DNA of 64,000 bases from Deinococcus alpinitundrae (GTDB taxonomy: Bacteria; Deinococcota; Deinococci; Deinococcales; Deinococcaceae): NCBI RefSeq assembly GCF_009982895.1, contig NZ_WXZL01000007.1:1-64000 (forward strand), given 5' to 3'. Of this stretch, positions 36,802 through 50,800 are shown in pieces; position 1 is the first letter of the stretch; each line of letters begins with the position of its first letter. The position numbers and the translations under genes are program-made. The notes beneath the pieces are model-generated. The model saw only the letters and a program-made list of their open reading frames with translations. It searched no databases and was not told the origin of the DNA.

Positions 36802-37421
36802 GCGCCTGGACTCACCTCTCTCCCGGCTGGCAGGTCGCCTGGGCGCAGGGCTGGGAAGCCTACCAGAGCGGCAACGTGCCGGTGGGCGCAGCCATCGTGA
36901 ATGAGGCGGGCGAGGTGTTGGCGGCGGGTCGCAACCGCACGCGCGAAGCAAGGCAAGTCAACGGCGTGATTTCGGGCTTTGATCTGGCCCACGCCGAGGT
37001 TAATGCCCTGCTCGGTCTGCCCAAAGTCAGCCGCGAGGAAGGCCACGTCCTGACACTGCTGACCACCCTGGAACCCTGCCCTCAGTGTGCCGGAACGCTG
37101 GTGATGAGCCAGGTGCGGCGGCTGAGTTACGCCGCCGCCGATCCCTGGGCAGGGTGCGCCTCGCTGTTTGCCGAGAATGCCTATATGGCCAGCAAACGGG
37201 TGACGGTTTCACGGGGACCGAGTAATCTGGCGCGGGCAGTGCAGGTGCTGCATCTGCTCGAGGAACTGGCCGCCGGAAACTTGAGCGGCCCCTTCCGGGA
37301 GCGTTTCGAAACGGCGGTGCCGAACGCGGTGCGGGTGGCCGAGCGGCTGCATACGGTGGGAACGGTGTCGAAGCTGTGGAGCGCCCAGACGGCTTACCTG
37401 CACCTTTTGCAGGAGACTTGA
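36798..37421 (+). CDS. nucleoside/nucleotide deaminase-family protein (second of two)
   Basis: A 207-residue paralogue of the preceding gene with the same plan: HAE at His65-Glu67 ([13 protein letters not shown]) and Cys94/Cys97 in [13 protein letters not shown]. Both share the GRNR turn, the motif YAAADPWAG or YAAADAWAG after the zinc site, and a long C-terminal helical extension. The two have diverged clearly, so the duplication is old and the copies probably act on different substrates or as a heterodimer. The GTG start overlaps the preceding stop by four bases; the phosphatase-like gene follows after two bases. Confidence 0.82.
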   Translation: MSAWTHLSPGWQVAWAQGWEAYQSGNVPVGAAIVNEAGEVLAAGRNRTREARQVNGVISGFDLAHAEVNALLGLPKVSREEGHVLTLLTTLEPCPQCAGTLVMSQVRRLSYAAADPWAGCASLFAENAYMASKRVTVSRGPSNLARAVQVLHLLEELAAGNLSGPFRERFETAVPNAVRVAERLHTVGTVSKLWSAQTAYLHLLQET

Positions 37422-37423
37422 AC

Positions 37424-38035
37424 ATGACCACCCACCTTCAGCTGACTCTGCTCAGACATGGCCGCAGCCGCGCCGACGACGAGAACGTGCACGAGGGCCG
37501 CTACGACTCGCCGCTGACCGAGGTGGGGCGGGCGCAGGCGCGAAAGCTGGCCGCGTACTGGCAGGCCCACCCGCCAGGATTCGAAGTGGCGCTCTGTTCC
37601 AGCTTGGTGCGTGCCCACGAGACGGCCCAGATCGTCTGCGCGCCCCTGGACCTGAGGCCGAGAGTGAGCGACTTCTGGCGCGAGTGGGACAACGGGCCAC
37701 TGGCCGGAATGACCCGTGAGGAATCGGCGCGGCGTTACCCCGTCCCAGCGTTTCGCCACGACCTCTCCCCCTTCACGGCAGACGGCGGCGAATCGCAAGC
37801 GCAGATCCGGGCGCGGGCGCTGACGGCCCTGCACGAACTCTGGGCCATGCCAGTCTCGAACATGCTGGTGGTGTCGCACGGCGGCTTTCTGAATTCGGTC
37901 TTGCGCGAACTGCTCGGCAGCACGCGGGCCTGGTTCGAGTTTGGCGACACCGGCTTTGCCCGCCTGAGCCTCTCTCGCCAAAGTCATACGGTCAGGGTGC
38001 TGGGCGTCAACGAGCAGCCGCACACAGCAAATTAG
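37424..38035 (+). CDS. histidine phosphatase (phosphoglycerate mutase-like)
   Basis: A 203-residue histidine-phosphatase superfamily protein. The phospho-acceptor is in [14 protein letters not shown] (RHG), the second catalytic His in [14 protein letters not shown], and the Arg of [10 protein letters not shown] is in place. This domain removes phosphate from many small metabolites (sugar phosphates, nucleotides, adenosylcobalamin intermediates). AGGAG precedes the ATG. As the fourth gene of the operon with the deaminases, it may act on the nucleotides they produce. Its end overlaps the end of the convergent NTF2-like gene by four bases. Confidence 0.85.
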   Translation: MTTHLQLTLLRHGRSRADDENVHEGRYDSPLTEVGRAQARKLAAYWQAHPPGFEVALCSSLVRAHETAQIVCAPLDLRPRVSDFWREWDNGPLAGMTREESARRYPVPAFRHDLSPFTADGGESQAQIRARALTALHELWAMPVSNMLVVSHGGFLNSVLRELLGSTRAWFEFGDTGFARLSLSRQSHTVRVLGVNEQPHTAN

Positions 38036-38493
38036 CGGCGGTTGAGCCGGGTCTTTCCCCGCTGAAGGGCCTTGACCACACGGGTAATGACCAGTACCGC
38101 ACCTGCTATGCCATGCGGCCCATACGGCTCATAGGCCTGTAGGCGGGTGATTTTGCCGTTGCGCATCTCTACTGCAAACATCTGTGGAAACCGCAGGTGC
38201 ATTCCTACTTTCAGAATATGATGGGTGGCGACTTCCACAGCGGCACTTTGACCGTCCGGCGCGAAGTAGATCTGCTCGATGGGAAAGCCGAATTTTTGCA
38301 TGCTGCCAAAGCCCCAGCGCAGCCCCGCCTCAATTTCGGCTTTGCCGCGCATGGTTGGATTGGGATAGTGCGGATCGGCCATCACGGCGTCATCTGCCAG
38401 CATTGCCAGGGTGGCTGGCAGATCTTGACGCTCTACAGCACCGAACAGCTGCCGGATGAGGCGGTCTAACTCAGGAGAGCTGGGTGAAGTCAT
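38032..38493 (-). CDS. NTF2-like (SnoaL-type) protein
   Basis: A 153-residue protein with an NTF2-like fold: the N-terminal helices ([21 protein letters not shown]) are followed by [26 protein letters not shown], the hallmark of SnoaL-like and ketosteroid isomerase-related proteins, and the beta-strand core with [12 protein letters not shown]. Such proteins are small-molecule isomerases, hydrolases or stress proteins; the activity here is unknown. The ATG lies five bases after TACACT. It is convergent with the phosphatase-like gene. Confidence 0.78.
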   Translation of the reverse strand: MTSPSSPELDRLIRQLFGAVERQDLPATLAMLADDAVMADPHYPNPTMRGKAEIEAGLRWGFGSMQKFGFPIEQIYFAPDGQSAAVEVATHHILKVGMHLRFPQMFAVEMRNGKITRLQAYEPYGPHGIAGAVLVITRVVKALQRGKTRLNRR

Positions 38494-38498
38494 CCTTC

Positions 38499-38504
38499 AG
38501 TGTA
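38499..38504 (-). promoter_or_regulatory. -10 box of leaderless NTF2-like gene
   Basis: TACACT on the minus strand, five bases before the ATG. Confidence 0.5.
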
Positions 38505-38562
38505 AGGCTGAGCGCGTTTCGGGCCATCGCCGCACTTCTCTTGTTCAAGCTGCTGCGGCCCG

Positions 38563-38997
38563 TCAACTCAAGCGGCAAGTCATCGTCACTTCGTAGTTGT
38601 TCAGGCCCGCCTTCTGCCGCCCCACGAAGTTCTGGCCGCTCAGCACGCCCGACAGGGTGCTCTGCGAGTTGGAGAAGTAGCCCAGCCGCGCTTTCTTGAA
38701 AATCAGGTCCACACCCGCGTAGCTCTCGGTATGATCGCTGACGCTGAGAATCAGGCTGAAATTGGGGCCGTCGGCAATGCGCCGCCCGTAGACCCAGAAC
38801 GACTTGCCCGCGCCCTCGGTCAGCACGCCCGCCACCTCGTTGGTGTGCGGATCGAGATTGGCCGACAGCTTGAACGGCACACTCGTCAACGTGCCGGAGC
38901 GCAGGCCAGTGCAGTTGAGGGTGGGAGGCGCAGCGCTCAGACGCGGAGCACAACCGGCGAGGGTGCAGGCGAGGGCAACCAGCGACAGGCGTTTCAT
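38563..38997 (-). CDS. small lipoprotein of unknown function
   Basis: A 144-residue protein with a classic lipoprotein signal: MKRLSLVALACTLAGC, cleavage before Cys16. The mature part is beta-rich and polar, with two further cysteines (Cys29 and Cys141, NCTGL and MTCRLS) that may pair. No family is recognised. The ATG at 38997 lies six bases after TAGACT. It is divergent from the photolyase gene with only about 80 bases between starts. Confidence 0.75.
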   Translation of the reverse strand: MKRLSLVALACTLAGCAPRLSAAPPTLNCTGLRSGTLTSVPFKLSANLDPHTNEVAGVLTEGAGKSFWVYGRRIADGPNFSLILSVSDHTESYAGVDLIFKKARLGYFSNSQSTLSGVLSGQNFVGRQKAGLNNYEVTMTCRLS

Positions 38998-39003
38998 GAA
39001 GGC

Positions 39004-39009
39004 AGTCTA
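39004..39009 (-). promoter_or_regulatory. -10 box of leaderless lipoprotein promoter
   Basis: TAGACT on the minus strand, six bases before the ATG. It faces the photolyase promoter at 39063. Confidence 0.5.
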
Positions 39010-39062
39010 GCGGGCCGATTCAAACCGCGCCGCATCGCACGGTTTGGGCCGGGCCGGGCCGC

Positions 39063-39068
39063 TAGAAC
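39063..39068 (+). promoter_or_regulatory. -10 box of leaderless photolyase promoter
   Basis: TAGAAC lies seven bases before the photolyase ATG, with no ribosome-binding site between. Confidence 0.5.
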
Positions 39069-39075
39069 AAGCACC

Positions 39076-40410
39076 ATGATTCAGCAGGAACGGTTGCAGA
39101 TTCTCAAGGAAGGTCAGCCGGGCAAGGGCGACTACGTTCTCTACTGGATGCAGGCGTCGGTGCGCACCCGCTTCAACCACGCGCTGGAATACGCCGCTGA
39201 ACAGGCCAACGACCTCGGGCTGCCCCTGATCGTCGCCTTCGGCCTGACCCCCGGCTACCCGGAAGCCAACGAGCGCAGCTATGCGTTTTTGCTCGAAGGT
39301 CTCAGAGATGTGCAGCGCAACCTCAAAGAGCGCGGCATCGTCTTCGTGCTGCGGCTGGGCCACCCGCCCGAGGTGATCCTGGCGCTGGCGACGAGGGCCA
39401 GTCTGGTCGTCACCGACCGGGCCTACCTTCAGCCGTCGCGCAGCTGGCGCACCTGGCTGGCCGAGCGGCTGGACGTGCCGCTCATTCAGGTGGAATCCGA
39501 CGCGGTGGTGCCGATCGAGACCGCCTCCGGCAAGCTGGAATGGGCCGCCCGCACCATCCGCCCCAAGATCCACAAGCGGATGGACGGGTTTCTGGTGCCG
39601 CTGGAACCCTGCCCGGTCAAGGTGAACTCGCTCGGTTTGATAGCCGGCGTGGATGTGAGCGACCCGGCTGAGGTGCTCAAGACGCTGGACATTGACCGCA
39701 GCGTGCCGCCCGGCGAGGAGCGCGGCGGCGAGGACGCCGCCCAGGCGCGGCTGAGCGCGTTCGTCAAGGACGGGCTGAACCATTACGACGAGCGGCGCAA
39801 CAATCCCTTGGTCGACGGCGCGTCGCGGCTCTCGGCTTACCTGCACTACGGCCACCTCTCCCCCATCGACGCCATCTTGCAGGCGCGTGAAGCGGGTGCC
39901 GCGGGCCTGGACGCTTTCACCGAGGAACTGGTGGTGCGCCGCGAGTTGAGCTTCAATTTGTGCTTCTACAACCCGCGTTACGCTGATTACGACGGGCTGC
40001 CCGAGTGGTGCCGCAAGACGCTGGCCGAACACCAGGACGATAAGCGCGAACATCTGTATACCCGCGCCGAACTGGAAGCCGCACGCACCCACGACCCTTA
40101 CTGGAACGCCGCGCAAAATCAGATGGTCCGCACCGGACGAATGCACAACTACCTGCGAATGTACTGGGGCAAGAAGGTACTGGAGTGGTCGGCCACGCCG
40201 CAGGAGGCCTACGCCGTACTGGTGCAGCTCAACAACAAGTACGAGACTGACGGACGCAACGCCAACAGCTACGCGGGCATCAACTGGGTATTCGGCAACC
40301 ATGACCGGCCCTGGGCACGACGGCCCATCTTCGGCACGGTGCGCTATATGGCCGCCAGCGGTCTGAAACGCAAATTCGACGCTGACGCGTATGCAAAAAA
40401 GTGGGCGTGA
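39076..40410 (+). CDS. phr: class II deoxyribodipyrimidine photolyase
   Basis: FAD-dependent, light-driven repair of cyclobutane pyrimidine dimers. The 444 residues match the class II (eukaryotic/Methanosarcina-like) photolyases: the opening KGDYVLYWMQASVRTRFNHAL, the FAD-binding region with LSAYLHYGHLSPIDA, and the C-terminal TGRMHNYLRMYWGKKVLEWS and NYNSYAGINWVFGNHDRPW-like segment (NANSYAGINWVFGNHDRPW). Start chosen at the ATG at 39076, seven bases after TAGAAC; the frame is open far upstream but would run through the lipoprotein gene. Deinococcus radiodurans is reported to lack photolyase, so this species differs. Ends at a bidirectional terminator. Confidence 0.93.
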   Translation: MIQQERLQILKEGQPGKGDYVLYWMQASVRTRFNHALEYAAEQANDLGLPLIVAFGLTPGYPEANERSYAFLLEGLRDVQRNLKERGIVFVLRLGHPPEVILALATRASLVVTDRAYLQPSRSWRTWLAERLDVPLIQVESDAVVPIETASGKLEWAARTIRPKIHKRMDGFLVPLEPCPVKVNSLGLIAGVDVSDPAEVLKTLDIDRSVPPGEERGGEDAAQARLSAFVKDGLNHYDERRNNPLVDGASRLSAYLHYGHLSPIDAILQAREAGAAGLDAFTEELVVRRELSFNLCFYNPRYADYDGLPEWCRKTLAEHQDDKREHLYTRAELEAARTHDPYWNAAQNQMVRTGRMHNYLRMYWGKKVLEWSATPQEAYAVLVQLNNKYETDGRNANSYAGINWVFGNHDRPWARRPIFGTVRYMAASGLKRKFDADAYAKKWA

Positions 40411-40428
40411 GCTGAGGTTCTGAGCAAC

Positions 40429-40460
40429 AAAAAAGCGGCCCCCTCAGGAGCCGCTTTTTT
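40429..40460. terminator. bidirectional terminator between photolyase and caa3 oxidase genes
   Basis: AAAAAAGCGGC (40429-40439) pairs with GCCGCTTTTTT (40450-40460), giving T-runs in both directions for the two convergent genes. Confidence 0.93.
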
Positions 40461-40473
40461 GAGGTTGCATTCG

Positions 40474-42903
<2,430 letters not shown>

Positions 42904-42905
42904 GC

Positions 42906-44147
42906 TTAGTTGCCTCCGTTCATGGCCGTGCTGGCCGAAGTGGTCGCGTTCACGCTGGACGGGGTCGGACTCTGCGCAACCGGCACCGGCGCGCCCGGCA
43001 CCAGCGCCGCGATCTTGGTCCAGTAGTTGCCTTCCGTCGGGAGCTGCAAGGTCTTGAGGTAAGCTTCCAGGTCAGTGAGTTCCTGATCGCTGAGGGCCGG
43101 GTAACCCTGGGTGGAGCCGTCGTAGTGCGGCATCACGCTGCCAGGCTTGATGCTGCTCGACGCCTTGATCCACTGGTGCAGGTGAGTGTCCACGTCCGCG
43201 CCTTCCCAGGCCCCCGCACCCAGCGTGCGCCGCGAGCCGAAGAAGCTCAGGTCGGGGCCGGACTGTCCGGCGGCGGGGGTACCCTGCACCCGGTGGCAGG
43301 CCGCGCACGCGCCGCTGCCGTCCTTGCCCTGCATGAAGATGGTGTAGCCTGCCGCCGCTGGCGATCCCGCCGCCGCCGTGGGAGCCTTGTACGCCTGAGC
43401 CGCGCTGACGAACTGGATGTAGTTGGCCTGCGGAAGCGCAATGACCTTGAAGCGCATGTTGGCATGCGACGCGCCGCACAGCAACGTGCAGTTGCCCTGA
43501 TACACGCCGGGCTTGTCGGTGTCGATCTGCCAGGTCTTCTTCACGCTGGGAATGGCGTCGCGCTGGCCGCCCAGATTGGGGGCCCAGAAGCCGTGAATCA
43601 CGTCGCGCGAGGTGGCAGTCATGGCGACTTTGGTCTGGGTCGGCACGATCAGCTCGTTGCCGTTGGTCACCAGACCTGTACCCGCCGCTTTGTCCACCGC
43701 CACTTTGGGGTACTCGAAATTCCAGTAGAACTGGGCTGCCACCGCGTTGACCGGATACGCACCTTCCGGCGTCGGATTGAGCCGGGCCATCGCCCGCACC
43801 GTCAGCAGCGCCAGGAAAATCACGATGACCACCGGCACCGCCACCAGGGTGACTTCCAGGCGGTTGTTGCCGTGAAACTGGGCCGGGGGCGCGTCGTTCT
43901 TGTCCTCGCGGTACTTCTGGACGGTGTAGAACAGCGCTGCCGAGACTCCAATAAAGATGACGATCGCAAAGGCCAGGCTCCAGAACACCAGCACATTCAT
44001 TTCCCGGTTGTAGCCGGACGACGTATCGAGAATCGACACCGTCTGATTGACCTGTTGGGCCAGCGACGAACCGCCGAGCAGCAACGCGGCGAGACTCAGC
44101 GCCTGGCGGCGCGGCGGCGCGGGAAGACCGGGTAGCATATTCAACAT
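42906..44147 (-). CDS. ctaC: cytochrome c oxidase subunit II with cytochrome c domain
   Basis: Takes electrons from cytochrome c to the CuA centre of the oxidase. A signal/anchor (about 15-35) and two membrane helices (about 50-75, 95-120) are followed by the CuA domain: [12 protein letters not shown] (two Cys, His, Met) and [12 protein letters not shown]-terminal cytochrome c domain carries CAACH and the distal Met in SVMPHYDGS. This fusion defines caa3 oxidases. The tail is Ser/Thr/Pro-rich. Starts at 44150 (GTG), 44147 (ATG) and 44138 (ATG) are all in frame after AAAGGAG; I list 44147. TACACT (44173-44178) is a probable -10. Confidence 0.92.
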   Translation of the reverse strand: MLNMLPGLPAPPRRQALSLAALLLGGSSLAQQVNQTVSILDTSSGYNREMNVLVFWSLAFAIVIFIGVSAALFYTVQKYREDKNDAPPAQFHGNNRLEVTLVAVPVVIVIFLALLTVRAMARLNPTPEGAYPVNAVAAQFYWNFEYPKVAVDKAAGTGLVTNGNELIVPTQTKVAMTATSRDVIHGFWAPNLGGQRDAIPSVKKTWQIDTDKPGVYQGNCTLLCGASHANMRFKVIALPQANYIQFVSAAQAYKAPTAAAGSPAAAGYTIFMQGKDGSGACAACHRVQGTPAAGQSGPDLSFFGSRRTLGAGAWEGADVDTHLHQWIKASSSIKPGSVMPHYDGSTQGYPALSDQELTDLEAYLKTLQLPTEGNYWTKIAALVPGAPVPVAQSPTPSSVNATTSASTAMNGGN

Positions 44148-44172
44148 CACTCCTTTCCTTTCATCTTGGTGC

Positions 44173-44178
44173 AGTGTA
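44173..44178 (-). promoter_or_regulatory. -10 box of the caa3 oxidase operon
   Basis: TACACT on the minus strand, about 25 bases before the subunit II start. Eight bases behind it an ATG opens a five-codon frame (MKGKE) whose TGA overlaps the ATG at 44147, so initiation at subunit II could be reinitiation. Confidence 0.45.
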
Positions 44179-44289
44179 GAGCAGCACGGGCAGAGGCGAA
44201 AGCGCCGAGCGCCGAGGGTGGCCGCGTCTCTGACGGCCCCAGCAACCTGGGTTGAAGCTTCGCGCCCAGCATAAAGCCTTCTTCAGCCT

Positions 44290-45197
44290 TCACACGAAGA
44301 TCACCCGGTCCAGGGCAGCAGCCAGAAACAGCAGCGCCAGATACAGCATCGAGAACAGGTAGAGCGGCAGCGTCACCTTGCGCTCGATCTTGCGCCCCTT
44401 GACCACGTGGATTCTCAGCTTCCAGGCCAGCCACAGCTGCCAACTGCCCAGCAGCAGCGCCGAGACGCCGTAGAGCCACGACACCTCGCGCAGCAGCAGC
44501 GGCATCAGCGAGAGAACCAGGGTGTAGATGGCGTATAGAAAGGTCTGCTCGACGGTGAGGCGATCACCGTGCACCACCGGCAACATCGGAATGCCCACCG
44601 CCCGGTATTCGTCTTTGATCATCAGGGCCAGCGCCCAGAAGTGTACCGGGGTCCAGAAGAAGACGATGGCGAACAGAAACCAGGCGAACAGATTGAGGTC
44701 GCCCGTCACGGCAGCCCAGCCCACCAGCGGCGGAAACGCACCCGCCGCGCCGCCCAGCACGATGTTGTGCCAGGTGGTGCGCTTGAGCCACAACGTGTAG
44801 ACGAACACGTAGGTGAAGAATCCGGCCAGGCTCATCAGTGCCGAGAGCGGGGACGCCAGCGTGAACAGCAGCACGAACGAGACGACTTGCAGGCTCAAGC
44901 CGAAGATGAAGGCGCTGCGGCTGGAAATCAAGCCGCTGGTGGTGGGGCGCTTGGCGGTGCGGGCCATCTTCAGATCGATATCGCGGTCGATGATCATGTT
45001 GAAGACACCCGCCGACCCTGCCGACATGAAACCGCAGACGCCGACCAGCAGCAGCGGCCACAAGCCCGGCCAGCCGCGCGCCGCCATGAACATGGCCGCC
45101 AGGGTGGTCCACAGCAGCAAGCTGATGACCTTGGGCTTGGTCAGCGACAGGTAGTCGCGCCAGGTGGCGCGCACGGCCGGCCCCTTCGGCACGGCGG

Positions 45198-45201
<4 letters not shown>
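44290..45201 (-). CDS. ctaB: protoheme IX farnesyltransferase
   Basis: Makes heme O by adding a farnesyl group to heme B, the step before heme A. It is a 303-residue UbiA-family prenyltransferase with about nine membrane segments. The prenyl diphosphate-binding Asp-rich motif is in [21 protein letters not shown], and the second loop in [26 protein letters not shown] near the N-terminus is a heme O synthase signature. The GTG start (45201) overlaps the TGA of ctaA; a GTG three codons on is also possible. Operon with ctaA, upstream of the oxidase subunits that need heme A. Confidence 0.94.
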
Positions 45202-46187
<986 letters not shown>

Positions 46188-46458
46188 GCCTTCTCACCCC
46201 TTCCTCGGCGGCTCTCTGGCCCGCCCGCTTTCCGCGCCGCCGTCCCCGTGCAAAGCGGGCGCGGGGTCGAATGCTTTACCGCCTGTTCACTGCAGTTTAA
46301 GAGAAGCGGCAGGCCCGGGGTGGGTACAATTGTCCTCAGTTCAGGTTCAAAAAAGCTGCGCTGGGACGCTGAATTTGGCTTCCCGTCTGTACCGGCCCGG
46401 CAGGCCCGGTCCAGCGGCCAGCCAGCAAATGACCCTGGGCGGCCCGGCCCCGCGTCTT

Positions 46459-46464
46459 TAGAAT
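46459..46464 (+). promoter_or_regulatory. -10 box of leaderless DUF420 gene
   Basis: TAGAAT lies six bases before the ATG at 46471, without a ribosome-binding site. Confidence 0.6.
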
Positions 46465-46470
46465 GCTCAG

Positions 46471-46953
<483 letters not shown>

Positions 46954-46980
46954 GACGAGGCCTTCTGGGCGCGCCTCTGT

Positions 46981-46986
46981 TAGCCT
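46981..46986 (+). promoter_or_regulatory. -10 box of leaderless panB promoter
   Basis: TAGCCT lies seven bases before the panB ATG. It deviates from TANNNT consensus only weakly. Confidence 0.4.
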
Positions 46987-46993
46987 GAACACC

Positions 46994-47809
46994 ATGAAAC
47001 TCACCCTCCCTGAACTGCGCCGCGAGACCCCGCTGGCGATGGTCACGGCCTACGACTACCCCGGCGCGCAGCAGGCCGAGCGGGCCGGAATGGACCTGAT
47101 CCTGGTCGGCGACAGCCTCGGCAACGTCGTGCTGGGCTACGACAGCACCGCGCCGGTCACGTTGGGCGACATCATCCACCACGCCCGCGCCGTGCGCCGG
47201 GGCGCGCCCGATACCTTTCTGGTGGCCGATCTGCCGTTCGGCACCTACCACACCGGTCTGCATGACGCCGTACGCGCCGCTGTCAAGATCATTCAGGAAA
47301 CCGGCTCGGACGCGGTGAAGCTCGAAGGCGCGTCGCCGGAAGTGCTGGAGGCCATCACGGTGCTGAGCCGCAACGGCATTCCGGTGATGGCCCACCTCGG
47401 CCTGACCCCCCAGACCGAGGTGTCGCTCGGCGGGCGCAAGGTGCAGGGCCGCGACGAGGTCGGCGCGCAGAGGATTCTGGAATCGGCACGGGCGGTGGAA
47501 GAAGCCGGAGCCTTCGCGGTGGTACTGGAGGTCATCCCGGCACGGTTGGCGCGTTTGATCACCGAGCGGGCCACGATTCCCACCATCGGCATCGGTGCGG
47601 GGCCGTACTGTGACGGTCAGGTGCTGGTCTACCACGACGTGCTGGGCGTCTCCGACGGCGAAAAGAAGATTGCCAAGCGCTACGCCGAACTCGGCCAGCT
47701 CGCCACTGAGGCGCTCAGAGCCTACGCGGGCGAGGTGCGGAGCAAGACGTTCCCGGCCAAAGAAAACAGTTTCATCATCAAAGATGAGGTGCTGGACAAG
47801 CTGTATTGA
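46994..47809 (+). CDS. panB: 3-methyl-2-oxobutanoate hydroxymethyltransferase
   Basis: First committed enzyme of pantothenate synthesis: adds a hydroxymethyl group from methylene-tetrahydrofolate to 2-oxoisovalerate to make ketopantoate. The 271 residues carry the metal-binding [15 protein letters not shown], the catalytic Glu region [15 protein letters not shown] and [21 protein letters not shown], all invariant in PanB. The ATG at 46994 was chosen over a longer upstream frame that would overlap the DUF420 gene. Other pan genes are not adjacent. A strong terminator follows. Confidence 0.96.
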   Translation: MKLTLPELRRETPLAMVTAYDYPGAQQAERAGMDLILVGDSLGNVVLGYDSTAPVTLGDIIHHARAVRRGAPDTFLVADLPFGTYHTGLHDAVRAAVKIIQETGSDAVKLEGASPEVLEAITVLSRNGIPVMAHLGLTPQTEVSLGGRKVQGRDEVGAQRILESARAVEEAGAFAVVLEVIPARLARLITERATIPTIGIGAGPYCDGQVLVYHDVLGVSDGEKKIAKRYAELGQLATEALRAYAGEVRSKTFPAKENSFIIKDEVLDKLY

Positions 47810-47819
47810 GCGCAACGCC

Positions 47820-47861
47820 AAACGAAAGAGCCTGCCAGAAACAAGGCAGGCTCTTTCGTTT
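47820..47861. terminator. bidirectional terminator between panB and envelope genes
   Basis: A perfect 17-base-pair stem (47820-47836 with 47845-47861, loop AGAAACAA) lies between convergent genes, with TTT/AAA ends. Its strength suits the heavily expressed envelope cluster on the minus strand. Confidence 0.93.
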
Positions 47862-47878
47862 GTGTGCCGAGAGACGAC

Positions 47879-50800
47879 TCAGTTGATGGTCGTGCGGAAG
47901 CAGACCTCGAAGCTCTGCTGCGGAGCCAGGACCAGCGCCGGATCACTCACGACCACGCGCGGGATCACGCCGTTGGTGTCCTTGCCGAGCAGTCCCGCGT
48001 CGGCGTCGGCGGCGAAGGTCAGGTACTGGACCGTGCCGTTGGGGAGGGTGTATTTGATGTCCTTGCCCGCACCGTAGCCACCCGGCAGGGCAGCGGTACT
48101 GGCGGGGATGTTGTCGCCCAGGCCCAGCTTGGTGGCGCTGCTGCCGCCGATATTGGTCGCCTTGATGCAGTACTCGAGGATGTCACCGGGTTTGCCGATG
48201 GCAGCGTTGGTCACCGGGCCGCCAGCGCTGATGTTCTGCACCGTTTTGCCGACCACCGCTTTGGGCGGTGTGGGCGGCACGCAGGCCAGCAGGGTGGGCA
48301 GGTTGTAGTTGTAGTCGTCGCTGACCTCACCGCCGCCGCCGGTGGAGATGAACTTGATCTGCACGCTGGCAATCGCCTTCAGGCTGGCCGGTAAGGTGAT
48401 CCAGATGCGCGAGTTGCTGTAGCGGTTGAGCGTCATGCTGCTGACGCTGCCGGGGAGGGTGGCACCATTTTGCGGCGTCACGGTCGCCCGTCCGCTGTAG
48501 GCGTTCTCGGTCAGGAAGCTGGCATACACCGTGCCGTTGACGATCAGTTGCAGGGTGCTGGCCTTGCTGACGTTGCCGTAGCCGTTGTTGAAGAAGTACG
48601 AGCCGTCGATCACAAAGCTGCCCGAGGGGCCGGTGCCGGTGCTGTAGGCGGCGGCGTTGGCAATCAGTACGCCGTCGGTCTGGATGGTGGCGCTGTCATT
48701 GTCCTGGTAGCCCTTGAGGGTGCTGGACAGCAGATTGGTGGGGGTGCCGGTGGTGCAGGTGGTGGGCGGCGTGGGAAGTGGGGTCACTGCGGCCGTGTCC
48801 TGGGCGCACTGCGCGCCGACGGTGCAGGTGGCCGGGTTGGGCTGGACATCCAGGTCGCCGCCGCCCCCAACGCTGGCTTTATTGAGCACGCTGCTGCCTG
48901 CTGCCGGGGTCACGTTGACCGGAATCGTCAGGCTGACCGAGCCGCCCGCCGCAATCACGGTGCTGGAGGTACAGGTCAGGAGCTGGGCCTCGTTGGGGTT
49001 CGGCGCGTAGCCGACACCCTGCTCGGCCTCGCCGCTGTAGGTGCAGTTCCAGCCGCTGGCTGGGGAGAAACCGCTGGGCAGCGCCGCGCCGATGCCGACG
49101 GGCAACTGGTCTTTCACGGTGATGGTGCCGCTGGTCGGACTGGTTCCCGCCGCGTTCGAGACGTTCAGGCTGTAGGTACCGGGCTGAAGGACCTGGAAGG
49201 TCGCCGGGCTATGGGTCTTGGTGATGCTCAGGGCCGGGGGCGTCGGGAGGTCCCCACAGCTCAGCTTGAGGTCGTCGAGCTTGACCACGTTGGCGTCGGC
49301 GGTGGTCCCATCTTTCAGGGTGTAAATCCGGATGATCAGCTTGCTGCTCGTCGAGGTGAAGCCGCCCACCGTCTGCTTGGTGTAGATGGTGCTCGCCACT
49401 GCGCCGTTCACGCTCTTGAGCAGTGTGCCGCTGACCCCGTCGTAGAAGCGGTACTGCAACTGGGTGGCAGTGTTCGAGTGGCTGCGAATCCAGTTCTCGT
49501 AATCGATGTTCGCGCCTGCCGGGACAGTGATCTGGCTTTCGTAGAGCAGGCCGGGCGCGGCGAGCGTGCCGCCGTTCTTGTTCTCGAAGTTGGCGACGTT
49601 GTAATACAGACCATAGCCGCCGTTGCCGGTGTGGTCGATCTGGTTCCAGACGCTGTAGGTGCCGTCGGTGGTCGTCACCGTGTCGGCGTTGCTGAGGTAG
49701 TTGTGGTTACGGACCTCGGCCAGCGGGCCGGAGGTGGGGAAGCTCTGGACGTAAGGCACGCCCACCTTACAGACGCCCGAATCCGGGACCGGCGGCGTGG
49801 GCGGTTTGTAGCCGAAGTTGCCGCCCGGCACCGTGGTATTGGCTTTCAGGCCGACATTCGAAGTGGAGGTCGGCGTGGTGGCTGTGAGGCCCGAGAGCGG
49901 AGCCGAGCTGCCGACCACCTCAATCTTGTAAGGCCCGTTGCTGAGCGCCAGGTTGGAGAAGGTGTAGGTGCCGGTGCTATCGGTCATGACCGTCGCCACC
50001 GAGCCGTTCTTGTCGGTGGCCTTGACGCTCACGCCCTGAATGCCGGGTTCTACGGCGTCCTGCGTCGCGTTTCCGTTGTTGTCACGGTAGACCTTGCCAC
50101 TGATGGTGCCGGAAGGCAGCACGCATTTTTGCAGGAACAGGTCGTCGACATAAAAGTCGTTGCCGCTTGCCGCCGTCGAGATGTTGCGGAAGGTCACGGG
50201 AATGCTGGTCTGGTTGCCCGAGTTGAAGATGATCGAGCCGCGCTCCCAGTCGTCACCCCGCACCAGGTTGTTGGTGACGCCGTTGGCCATCGTTCCGGCG
50301 TAGATGGCCAGCCGGGCGGCCTGATCGCTGCCGCCGTACGCCGAATTGGCCGCGTGGGTCGAGCGGCCCCACAACCCGATCTCATAGTTGGTGTTGGCCT
50401 CGACCGTGATTCTCTGGTTGAGGAAGGTGGCCTGCGAAACCGCACCATTGACGGCCAGGTAAGCGTCACTGGCACTGCCGCTGGTGTGCCCCGTGTAGGC
50501 TTGCCAGGGACCGAACGTATCGAGCAGCCTGCCGCTGCCGTAAGAGGACGTCACGGCGTAGGTGCCTTCAGGCCGGATGCGGCCGGTGCCGTCGGTGTTG
50601 TTGGTGTAATTGTAGGGCGCGCCGGGCCGGTCTGCCGATTCCAGATCGCGGTAGCTGGGGGAGGTCTGAGCAAGACTGCCGAAGGTGCCGCCGTTTTCCG
50701 CCGTGATCAGGTTGGCCGACAACGTTCCGCCCTGCTCCTGGCACGAAGTGGGGAAAGCTGTGGTCGCGCTGGCCAGTCCGCCGGACAACGCTGCGCAGGC

